A stretch of DNA of 64,000 nucleotides from Deltaproteobacteria bacterium. Lineage in GTDB: Bacteria > Myxococcota_A > Polyangia > Polyangiales > Ga0077539. The stretch is taken from assembly GCA_016218725.1 (NCBI GenBank), contig JACRDB010000039.1, positions 1-64,000 of the forward strand, in the 5' to 3' direction. The notes beneath the pieces were generated by a model that was not told the origin of the DNA, did not search any database, and worked only from the letters and a program-made list of their open reading frames with translations. Position numbers and translations under genes: made by a program. Positions 1 through 6,912 of this stretch are shown here, piece after piece (the first letter of the stretch is position 1; each line of letters starts with the position of its first letter).

Positions 1-238
1 CAACCGCGCGGAGGCGCGGTGACCGCCTTCGGTAGCCCGGGGTGAGCGACGCGACTTCATGGACCCTAAATCTGGCGAACCCCGGCCTCCACCGCCCGAC
101 CCCGGCCTCCACCGCCCAAACCCAGGCAAAGTCCGAGCTCCCTGGCGCCTTGGGGGATCGGTCCCGACGACACCGCTATGTGATGGCGCTTCACGCCTAT
201 GGGGCCGGGGGGTGAGGTCACCGACAGCGCGGTAGTGG
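1..238. other. left-edge stretch without a called gene
   Basis: This stretch lies beyond the end of the endonuclease V-like gene. Frame 1 on the plus strand is open from the window edge to a TGA at 43-45, so the tail of a gene entering from the left is possible but cannot be shown. A 20-base unit beginning ACCCCGGCCTCC occurs twice in tandem at 79-98 and 99-118, differing only in its last base. I see no convincing terminator or promoter. Confidence 0.4.
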
Positions 239-739
239 TCAGCTCCCGCGGCAGAGCCGGTCCACGCGGCCGAGGAGCGTGGGGATGCGGTGGGGGCCGT
301 GCATGGACGCCACGCTCTTCGCGGCCTCCCCGACGGGCACCCCCGCGGAGGTCACGTGGAGGGGCCTTGTGGAGCTCCCCCGGAGCACGGCGACGGCGGC
401 GGTGGCGCTCTGGAAGGGTGTCTTGGCCACGCCCACCACCGGGAGCCGCTCCCCGAGGGCCCGGAAGAGGTGCGCCCCGAGGCCGGGATCCGCAGGCCCC
501 TTCAGCCATACATAACCATCCACCACGAGGGTGTCTGGCGAAATCGGCAGGAGCGCCAGCACCGCCTGGAGGCACGGGAGCTCGCGCTTGTAGAACTGCC
601 CGGGGATGTAGGGCTCCACGCGCGCCACGCGGGTGGTGTACTCGCCGCCAGGCCCCGGAGCGCTCCAGCCGTCCGCGGTGACGCACGCCGCCACGGCGCT
701 GCCGTCCGGGCGATAGTCCACGTCCAGGAAGGCGATCAC
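239..739 (-). CDS. endonuclease V-like protein, last gene of the retron operon
   Basis: This 166-residue protein matches the endonuclease V (Nfi) family, metal-dependent enzymes that nick DNA or RNA near deaminated (inosine) bases. The three conserved acidic positions appear kept: D6 in DVDY, E53 in PYIPGQFYKREL and D74 in VVDGY. The VGVAK motif is at 102-106. It is much shorter than E. coli Nfi (about 220 residues): the N-terminal lead before DVxY is missing and the C-terminus is short. The GTG start overlaps the reverse transcriptase stop by four bases (GTGA), so the two are very likely translated together. That coupling suggests a role tied to the retron, for example acting on the msDNA or as part of the toxic output, but this is inference. 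A standalone repair enzyme captured by the operon is the alternative. Confidence 0.8.
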   Translation of the reverse strand: MIAFLDVDYRPDGSAVAACVTADGWSAPGPGGEYTTRVARVEPYIPGQFYKRELPCLQAVLALLPISPDTLVVDGYVWLKGPADPGLGAHLFRALGERLPVVGVAKTPFQSATAAVAVLRGSSTRPLHVTSAGVPVGEAAKSVASMHGPHRIPTLLGRVDRLCRGS

Positions 740-2121
740 GGCGAGGCCAGGGCGCGCTCCAGCGCCGCGCGCAGGGCAGGGCCCCGGGCGGGGTCCACCA
801 TGCAGACCCAGGACACCTTGCCGCGCAGGTGCGCGGCGAAGTCCGCGTGGTGCTCGCGGTTCTGGCTCTGGAGCCCGTGGCGGGCGCAGTTGTGGAGCGT
901 GGCCCGGAGCGCCCGGAGCTCGTCCCGCGGGACGCCCACGCGGTGGTTCACCACCACGCCGGTGACCTCCTGGCGACGCGTGCTGCGCATCACCCGGGTC
1001 TTGGTGGGGTGCACCTGGAAGCCTTCATCCACCACCACGGCCTTGACGCTCTTCAGGAGCCTGCCCACGCGAGGGGGCTCGTCGCCGCTGAAGGTGAGGT
1101 CGTCGGCGTAGCGGGTGTAGGTGAAGCCGTGGCGCCTCGCGAGGCCCTGGAGCCTGCGGTCCAGCCGGCGGCAGAGGGCGTTGGTGATGGCGGGGCTGGT
1201 GCTTGCCCCCTGCGGCAGCACCCGCTGCCCGAGGGCGACGTAGAAGCGCTTGTCATCGAAGGTCACCGGGACCCTCGGGGGCTCGGTGCACAAAAGCGCG
1301 AGCACCGTGGCCACCTGCTCGCCGTAGCCCACCTTGCGGAAGAGCCCCTTGACCCGCCGGAAGGTGACGCTCGGGAAGAAGTCCCGGAGGTCCAGGTTGA
1401 CCACCACCCGGCGCCCCACGTGCGGCGTGGCGTTGGTGACCACCGAGCGGTGCCGGACAAAGCCATGGGCCGGGGGCTCCGCGTGGAGCTTCTCCAGGAC
1501 CTGCGTGAGCACCCAGCACTGGCAGCCCGCGAGCTTGCGCCTTGGCGCGGAGATGGCCCGCTGCCCGCCGGTCTTCTTGGGGATGGCGTAGCGGTGGTAG
1601 TGCACCAGCGTGGCGCCCCGGCGGTGGAAGGTGAGCCAGCGCAGCACCGAGAGCTTGACCCCGAGGGCGCCGGCCAGGGCCACCGCGTCCCCGAGCACCG
1701 GCAGGCCCCGGGCCTGGAGCTGGGCCTTGTCGCAAGAGACGTCCTGGAGGCCGGCGCTGACGCCCTCGCCGAGGTTGACCACGGAGTCCTTGCGCGCCTT
1801 GAGCCAGCGCTCCCGGCGCGTCTTCTCGTCCGCGAGGCGCCTGGCGCGGGCGGCCTTGCGGCGCTCCAGGGAGGCCTTGAAGCGCCGGGTGCGCTCCTCG
1901 GAGAGGGCCTTCTCCGGGTCCTTCACCGCGAGCTGCGAGGCGCGCAGCGAGGCCAGCTCCTTGGTGAGGGTGGCGCGCTCCTTGAGCTCCTTCGGGGGGT
2001 CCTGGGGGATCCCCACGCCCGCGGGCCAGAAGCCGTTGTGGCGCAGGCGCGCCAGGACCTCGAACTCGTTCCAGGTCGTGGTCAGGCGCTTGTAGAGTCT
2101 TGCCTTCTCGTCGTCCGCCAT
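736..2121 (-). CDS. retron reverse transcriptase
   Basis: This 461-residue protein is a bacterial reverse transcriptase of the retron class, which makes msDNA from the neighbouring msr-msd RNA. Visible motifs are the first catalytic Asp segment NLDLRDFFPSV (242-252), LPQGASTSP (302-310), the YADD box (338-341) and VTGVVVN (386-392). NATPH at 230-234 fits the retron-specific NAxxH motif. The first 130 residues are highly charged and probably coiled-coil (about 45-115), an extension I also associate with myxobacterial Mx162-type enzymes. The ATG lies 50 bases downstream of inverted repeat a2. The gene overlaps the endonuclease V-like gene by four bases. Mobile group II intron maturases are unlikely because no maturase or endonuclease domain follows. 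Confidence 0.93.
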   Translation of the reverse strand: MADDEKARLYKRLTTTWNEFEVLARLRHNGFWPAGVGIPQDPPKELKERATLTKELASLRASQLAVKDPEKALSEERTRRFKASLERRKAARARRLADEKTRRERWLKARKDSVVNLGEGVSAGLQDVSCDKAQLQARGLPVLGDAVALAGALGVKLSVLRWLTFHRRGATLVHYHRYAIPKKTGGQRAISAPRRKLAGCQCWVLTQVLEKLHAEPPAHGFVRHRSVVTNATPHVGRRVVVNLDLRDFFPSVTFRRVKGLFRKVGYGEQVATVLALLCTEPPRVPVTFDDKRFYVALGQRVLPQGASTSPAITNALCRRLDRRLQGLARRHGFTYTRYADDLTFSGDEPPRVGRLLKSVKAVVVDEGFQVHPTKTRVMRSTRRQEVTGVVVNHRVGVPRDELRALRATLHNCARHGLQSQNREHHADFAAHLRGKVSWVCMVDPARGPALRAALERALASP

Positions 2122-2171
2122 GGCGCCACCGTTGTGCCTTCAGGGGGCCCTCTCGGGGGAGCTACGGAGCT

Positions 2172-2203
2172 TGTCTGAGGTCCATCGGGGACGATGCGCG
2201 GGG
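2172..2203 (-). repeat. retron inverted repeat a2
   Basis: This 3' arm pairs with a1 at 31 of 32 positions. In known retrons this duplex primes or positions reverse transcription, starting from the 2'-OH of the branching G at the end of a1. It ends 50 bases before the reverse transcriptase ATG. Confidence 0.92.
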
Positions 2204-2243
2204 CGCTTACGAACATCCCTTGGGCGTGACCGTTCCACCAATA

Positions 2244-2319
2244 GCCTACCACGCGGGTGTACGCGCGGTGGGTTGTGGAACAACCCGTCCAGCGACCGCG
2301 CGACACCCGCGTGGTAGGC
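2244..2319 (-). other. msd hairpin (template for msDNA)
   Basis: The outer stem is a perfect 17-base repeat, GCCTACCACGCGGGTGT at 2244-2260 against 2303-2319. After a one-base bulge an 8-base stem pairs 2262-2269 with 2295-2302. A terminal hairpin then pairs 2270-2275 with 2281-2286 around a five-base loop. The bases 2287-2294 form an internal bulge. This long rod is what the single-stranded DNA part of an msDNA should look like. The exact ends of the DNA cannot be read from sequence. Confidence 0.85.
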
Positions 2320-2401
2320 GAGTGACGAACGGGCTCGCGACGAATGGCAGGCACGGGAGCAAAGTACGGCGTAGCACCGCACGGATTGCTAAGACCGCGT
2401 A

Positions 2402-2433
2402 CCCCGCGCACCGTCCCCGATGGACCTCAGACA
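2402..2433 (-). repeat. retron inverted repeat a1
   Basis: This 5' arm of the retron RNA pairs with 2172-2203: a perfect 22-base arm (2412-2433), one mismatch at 2411, then nine more pairs (2402-2410). The stop codon of the SWIM protein gene (2427-2429) lies inside it, so the msr-msd RNA starts within the end of the upstream gene. Confidence 0.92.
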
Positions 2434-4151
2434 CCTCCTTTGTCCTCCGCCTCGAGCCGGCTCATATGCGCCAGGCGTAACGCCAGCACATGCTCGCACG
2501 GCCCCTTGGTGAGTCCGAACCTCTGGGCGTACGTGCAGGTGCACGTCGCCTCCACAATGCGTCCTTCCGCGTCCGCCGTCAACAGCGGGCGGTACCTCGC
2601 GTTGTCAGTCCCCTTCACGCTCCCGGTGAGCTTGTAGCCCCCGGCGGCGACGGGCCTGCGGGCCGTGATCAGCACGCCCCCGCGGGTGAAGATCCCCTGG
2701 GCGCTCGCCTCCTGGGTGTTCGCCGCCCCGATCGAGGGCGCCCCGGGCTTCGCCGTGGCGGCGCCCTGGACCGCGGCCACGGCGTCTTTTACGGTGAAGG
2801 GCTCGGTGAAGAGCTCCCGGTGGCGGTACACCCCCCCGCCGAGGTCGTACATGGCCCGGCCGACCTGGCACAGGTACGACAGCGCCGAGCGGGTCTTTTC
2901 AAGGCCCTGGCCGGTGTCCTGGGCGAGGCCCACGTCCGTGGCCCGGCGCACCTTCTTGAGCCCGTCCAGGCACGCGGTGAGCTCCCCGGGGGACACCTGC
3001 ATGCGCCGTGACAGGAGGTCGAATTTCGTCCCTCCGCTGGTCCAGTCGTTGTCCGTCCAGCCCGAGAGCGCCAGGGTGAAGGTCGCGCCCCCGAGGTCCA
3101 CCACGTACACCGTCGGGAGCCCGAAGCCCGCGAGGAAGACGTCAATCTTCTGGGCCACCGGGAGGAGCCGGGCGAGGGTGCGCAGGCGCTCGCGCCCCCA
3201 GGTGCGCACGCTCATGGCCTTGGGGCCATCCCAGGTGGAGCACCGGCCGAACTCCAGCACCTCCTCCCAGGGCTCGAAGACCACCCTCACGCGCTTGCCG
3301 GGGACGAGCTCGTAGCGCAGCGCCCGGGGGCTCACCCTGGCCCGGTGCCTGCGCAGGAAGCGCAGGAGGTTGAAGAGGTCCACGGGCTCGAGCTGGAAGT
3401 GCGTGAGCCCCAGGGTCATGGTGGACTGCACCTGGAGGAAGCCCTTGACCCAGCTCTCGGGCAGGTCGATCTTCTTCTCCTTGTGGGCGTCCTGGCCCTC
3501 GGTCTTCACCGTAAGACCGCCGGGGCCCAGGTCCAGCCGGGTCTTGCGGTAGTCCCTCATGCGGTCCAGCTCGTTGTGGAGCCGGGCCGAGAAATCAATG
3601 TTGGTGGTCCCGCAGGTGAAGTCCCCGGCGCCCTCGAAATCATCGTGGCGCACGGCCACCCTGGCGTAGGAGCTCTCGTCCTTGGAGAAGGCCTCGAAGG
3701 ACACCTCGTCCGGGTGCACGGTGATCACCGGGTCATAGAGGAAATCCAGCTCATACGCCTGCACATAGGCCCAGTCGAAGTACTCCTTGCGCGCGCGGTA
3801 GAAGGGCTTCAGGCGCTCATCCCGGGCGTGGTCCAGCTCCCCGAGGCGGGCCTCGAGCTCCCGCATGCGCTGGCGCTGCTTCTCGCCCTTCACGGCGAGG
3901 CCCGCCAGGAACTTCTGGTCCTGAGCCTCCAGCCAGGTTTTGAATGCCAGGCGGTCCCTCGGGTGGAACTTGAAATCCGAGATCACCACCGCGTGGAGCG
4001 CCGCCAGCGCCTCGCGGAAGAGCAGCGGCCTGCGCACCGACGCGCGGAAGAAGGTCGGGTCCCGGAGCTGGTTGGTGGCCAGGGCCACGGTGCTGTCGCG
4101 CAGGCCGTTCAAGATCCCGCTGGAGCCCGCGTAGCGGTAGTTCACCATCAT
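2427..4151 (-). CDS. SWIM zinc-finger protein of the retron operon
   Basis: This is a 574-residue protein. Its only recognisable motif is a C-terminal SWIM zinc finger, C537-x-C539-x12-C552-x-H554, a predicted DNA- or protein-binding module. The long N-terminal part has no motif I can name; a winged-helix region would fit the description I remember for retron partners ('WHSWIM'), but I cannot demonstrate it. The ATG overlaps the stop of the upstream HEAT gene by four bases, and the stop codon lies inside retron repeat a1. It is therefore translationally coupled upstream and physically fused to the msr-msd downstream. The likely role is an effector or sensor partner of the retron, together with the HEAT protein. 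Confidence 0.85.
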   Translation of the reverse strand: MMVNYRYAGSSGILNGLRDSTVALATNQLRDPTFFRASVRRPLLFREALAALHAVVISDFKFHPRDRLAFKTWLEAQDQKFLAGLAVKGEKQRQRMRELEARLGELDHARDERLKPFYRARKEYFDWAYVQAYELDFLYDPVITVHPDEVSFEAFSKDESSYARVAVRHDDFEGAGDFTCGTTNIDFSARLHNELDRMRDYRKTRLDLGPGGLTVKTEGQDAHKEKKIDLPESWVKGFLQVQSTMTLGLTHFQLEPVDLFNLLRFLRRHRARVSPRALRYELVPGKRVRVVFEPWEEVLEFGRCSTWDGPKAMSVRTWGRERLRTLARLLPVAQKIDVFLAGFGLPTVYVVDLGGATFTLALSGWTDNDWTSGGTKFDLLSRRMQVSPGELTACLDGLKKVRRATDVGLAQDTGQGLEKTRSALSYLCQVGRAMYDLGGGVYRHRELFTEPFTVKDAVAAVQGAATAKPGAPSIGAANTQEASAQGIFTRGGVLITARRPVAAGGYKLTGSVKGTDNARYRPLLTADAEGRIVEATCTCTYAQRFGLTKGPCEHVLALRLAHMSRLEAEDKGGV

Positions 4152-6745
4152 GGCGACGCCTCCACGGTGGGCGCCGCGAGGGAGAGCGCCGAGGGCGCCT
4201 CGGGGTACCGTAGCCTCAAGCGCACCAGGGCCTCCATGGCGCGGTCAAAGTCGGCCCGACCCCGGGTGCGGGCGAACTCCCCGAGGAGCCTCGCCGCGAG
4301 CTCGGCCTGGTTCTCGTCCGCGAGGCCCCGCTCCTCCAGGAAGTCCAGCACCGTGCGCTTCTCCCTCCGCGAGGGCCACAGGTCCAGGAGCGCCGTGCGC
4401 AGGAAGGTCTCCACCGACGCCAGGGCCACGAAGCCCGGGCGCAGGTGGGCCACCACCAGGTCCACGGCGAAGCGGCGCATGGTCGGGTGGGGGTGCTGCG
4501 AGAGCCTCTTGACCACCTCCGCGGGCTCCAGGTGCTCGAAATGGCGCAGGATGAGCTCCCGCCCGAGCGCCTGGACGTCCGCGCGGTTGGAGTCGCAGAG
4601 CCCGACGAGCCCATCGATCCCGAGGGCCTCCAGGTCCACCCTGGTCTTCAAGAGCTCCAGGGCCACGCCGCGCGTGTCCGCCCAGTCGCTCTCGCACATG
4701 GTGAAGAGCACCGAGGGGTCGTCCTTGAGCTGGTCGATGGCCGCGCGCAGGAGGTGCTGAGCGGCCTGACGGACGCTCGCTACGGCGTGGTTGCCCATCC
4801 CCGCGAGGCGGTCCACGCCGAGGCGCTGGAGGGCCTCGGGCTTTCTCCCGAGGAGCGTCCCGCACACGGCCTGGAGCGAGCCCGAGGACTTGTCCAGGAG
4901 GGCCAGCACCTCGTCCAGGCCCAGCACCGCGTCGAGCTCCGGGCCGAGGGCCTCCCGGGCCACGCGGGCGTAGGCCTCGAAGGCTCCCTCCGAGGGCTCC
5001 GGCCCCATGAGCACCGCCAGGATCCGCTCGGCGAGCTCCCGTCGGTAGAACGGGTCGGCGTTGTCCCCGTTGTCCCCGTTGTCATCAAGGGCCTGCACCA
5101 CGAGCGCCGCCACGAGGGCCCTCAGGGCCGCGTCCTCGTGTCCCAGGAGCGCGAGCGATCGCTCCAGGTCCAGGGTCCACCGCGCGCTGCACGCTTCAAG
5201 GCACTGACGAGAGAGCTCCAGCACCCTCGGGCGCTTGTCAGAAAGGAGCGTCTGGAGCAAAGACCAGTCGGGGTTTACGGGGTCAAAGCGCCGCCCCAGC
5301 TCGGCCGCGGCGAGGTCCACCGTGGGCTCAAACGGCGCCCCGAGCATCGCCACGACGGCCTCGTGCGGCGCCCCCTCCAGGGTCCCCCGGTGAGGTCCCG
5401 AGAGGGCCCTTACGGCGAGCTCATGCAACACCCGGAGGCGCCCCGCGGCGGCCAGGCGCAGGAACGCCCCGGGGCTCCGGTCCCAGAGCGCCGCGAAGGC
5501 GAGCTCCTCGGAGGGGTCCGCGGTGAAGCTGGCGGTCTTGGTGGCGTAGCGAAAGCGCAGCGAGCGATCATCGATGGCGAAGCGCTTGGAGGCGCCCCAG
5601 AGGATGCGATGGAGGAGGTGGCACCCGGACCACTCCCAGGCGGGGAATTTCGCCTTCAGGTCCCGGTCGGCGTCGGAGTACTGCACCAGGACCTCCGCGG
5701 CCGTGGGGGCGTAGCGCTCCGGGGCCGAGCGGGCGAGCTCCCGGAGGTGTCGCCAGGCGAGCCTCCGCACGAAGAGCCGGGTGTTCTTTTGAAACACCCG
5801 CGTGGGGCGGTCCTTTCCGTCGAGCCCTGATTTGAGCACGGCGAAGCTGCCGGGCTCGCTCCGGGCCTTCTCCAGCCTCCATGCCAGGAACCCGAAGAGC
5901 GCCGCGTCCCCCCGGAGCATGGCGCGCTTGAACACGCTCTTTGCCGCGCGCCACAGGTACGGCACGCCGAGCTTGCTGGTCCCGAGCGCGGCCTTGACCG
6001 CGGCGACGGCGGGTCCCGAGGCCAGCTCATAGAGCGTGTCCAGGGCGAGGCCCTGGTCCTTGTTGGGGAGCGCGCCCACGGCGTCTTCCAGGGCCTTCTG
6101 GTCTGCCGGGTCGCCAGTGCTCTCCGCCACGAGGACAGCGTTGCGCACGGGCTGGGGCAGGCGATCAAGGGCGCGCACCCTGACGCCCGTCAGGCCATCG
6201 GAGTCTCCCAGCCTTCGCAGGGCCTCGACCCCGCTCCTCCGTCGGGAGAGGAGCTTGCGCTCGGCCTCGGCGCGGCACAGGGGCAGGGCTCTGGGGTCTC
6301 CGAGGCGTCCGAGGGCGTCCACCACGGAGGCGAGCTCCTCGGTCCCGTTGGCGCCCAGCGCGAGCAAGGGAGCCACCGCCGCCGGGTGACCGATGCCCCC
6401 GAGCCGCAGCGCAGCGCGGGCCCGCGCCGCCGCCTTGGGGCTCTGGAGCGCCTGGAGCGCGCGCTGCACGCCCGCGGGGAGGAAGCCCTCCAGCTCCAGG
6501 TCCGCCGCCAGCTTTGCGAGGGTGCCTTCCAGCGCCGCGGAGGGCACCGGCGTGATTGTGGTGGTGACCCCGAGCTTTCTGCGGTTGGGTCCGCGAGACA
6601 CCTGGAGGGTGAAGCTCCCCGGGGTGCCTGGCGCCGCGGTGACATTCACCAGGGCCACCCGGTCGGGGCCATTTACGCGGAAGTAGTGCAGGGGTCCAGG
6701 CAGGTGCACGGGGCGCTTCCTTCGAGCGACGGAGACTCTACGCAC
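4148..6745 (-). CDS. large HEAT-repeat protein of the retron operon
   Basis: This is an 865-residue, mostly helical protein and the first gene of the retron operon, starting at a GTG. Residues 1 to about 90 look beta-rich and end in a helix like a degenerate WGR domain, but the WGR tripeptide itself is not present. From about residue 95 to the end there are many HEAT/ARM-like helical pairs, with phrases such as ALRLGGIGHPAAVAPLL and HPTMRRFAVDLVVAHL. No catalytic motif is visible, so a scaffold, binding or sensing role is most likely. It overlaps the SWIM gene by ATGA. The composition (HEAT/ARM + SWIM + retron RT) resembles the retron type I recall as XIII. Confidence 0.82.
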   Translation of the reverse strand: MRRVSVARRKRPVHLPGPLHYFRVNGPDRVALVNVTAAPGTPGSFTLQVSRGPNRRKLGVTTTITPVPSAALEGTLAKLAADLELEGFLPAGVQRALQALQSPKAAARARAALRLGGIGHPAAVAPLLALGANGTEELASVVDALGRLGDPRALPLCRAEAERKLLSRRRSGVEALRRLGDSDGLTGVRVRALDRLPQPVRNAVLVAESTGDPADQKALEDAVGALPNKDQGLALDTLYELASGPAVAAVKAALGTSKLGVPYLWRAAKSVFKRAMLRGDAALFGFLAWRLEKARSEPGSFAVLKSGLDGKDRPTRVFQKNTRLFVRRLAWRHLRELARSAPERYAPTAAEVLVQYSDADRDLKAKFPAWEWSGCHLLHRILWGASKRFAIDDRSLRFRYATKTASFTADPSEELAFAALWDRSPGAFLRLAAAGRLRVLHELAVRALSGPHRGTLEGAPHEAVVAMLGAPFEPTVDLAAAELGRRFDPVNPDWSLLQTLLSDKRPRVLELSRQCLEACSARWTLDLERSLALLGHEDAALRALVAALVVQALDDNGDNGDNADPFYRRELAERILAVLMGPEPSEGAFEAYARVAREALGPELDAVLGLDEVLALLDKSSGSLQAVCGTLLGRKPEALQRLGVDRLAGMGNHAVASVRQAAQHLLRAAIDQLKDDPSVLFTMCESDWADTRGVALELLKTRVDLEALGIDGLVGLCDSNRADVQALGRELILRHFEHLEPAEVVKRLSQHPHPTMRRFAVDLVVAHLRPGFVALASVETFLRTALLDLWPSRREKRTVLDFLEERGLADENQAELAARLLGEFARTRGRADFDRAMEALVRLRLRYPEAPSALSLAAPTVEASP

Positions 6746-6912
6746 GGCACCCCCGGGGGCGCAAACCCCAGGACGCCCACCGGGGACATATCCTGGCAGG
6801 GTTGTTGCGAGTCGGGCGCGCCATGGCCCGTCGAAGCGCAGAGAACTCCAGGGAATCCTCGCTCACCGCGGTGGTCAACGCGGTACCCGAAGACCCCGGG
6901 CGACCGGTCAGA
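6746..6912. promoter_or_regulatory. divergent spacer between the retron operon and the MopE lipoprotein gene
   Basis: This spacer should carry the promoter of the whole retron operon (minus) and of the MopE-type gene (plus). I cannot pick out good -35/-10 boxes. GACCGGTC at 6902-6909 is a short palindrome that resembles the CCGACC/GGTCGG palindromes downstream at 8616-8708. Confidence 0.35.

Larger units (their letters stand above)
2172..2433 (-). ncRNA. retron msr-msd RNA
   Basis: A 262-base element read on the minus strand (5' end near 2433) sits directly upstream of the reverse transcriptase. It is bounded by long inverted repeats a1 (2402-2433) and a2 (2172-2203). After a1 the transcript reads TCTTAGCAATCC, a plausible site for the branching guanosine, though which G is used cannot be decided here. 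A small msr-type hairpin follows, GTGCGGTG-CTA-CGCCGTAC with two wobble pairs. The long msd hairpin occupies 2244-2319. The order a1-msr-msd-a2-RT is the canonical retron order. No protein is predicted from it; short open frames across it are chance. Confidence 0.9.

Noticed and set aside
736..2121. Group II intron maturase or DGR reverse transcriptase
   Set aside because: No intron RNA domains, maturase/HNH extension or template/variable repeat pair are visible, while NAxxH, VTG and the flanking msr-msd fit a retron.
829..2178. Plus-strand frame antisense to the retron RT
   Set aside because: The RT motifs on the other strand are decisive; the plus-strand frame is Gly/Ala/Arg-rich and without motif.
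6802..6912. Longer start for the MopE lipoprotein at 6802
   Set aside because: It would place 37 extra residues before the lipoprotein signal and hide the lipobox from the export machinery.
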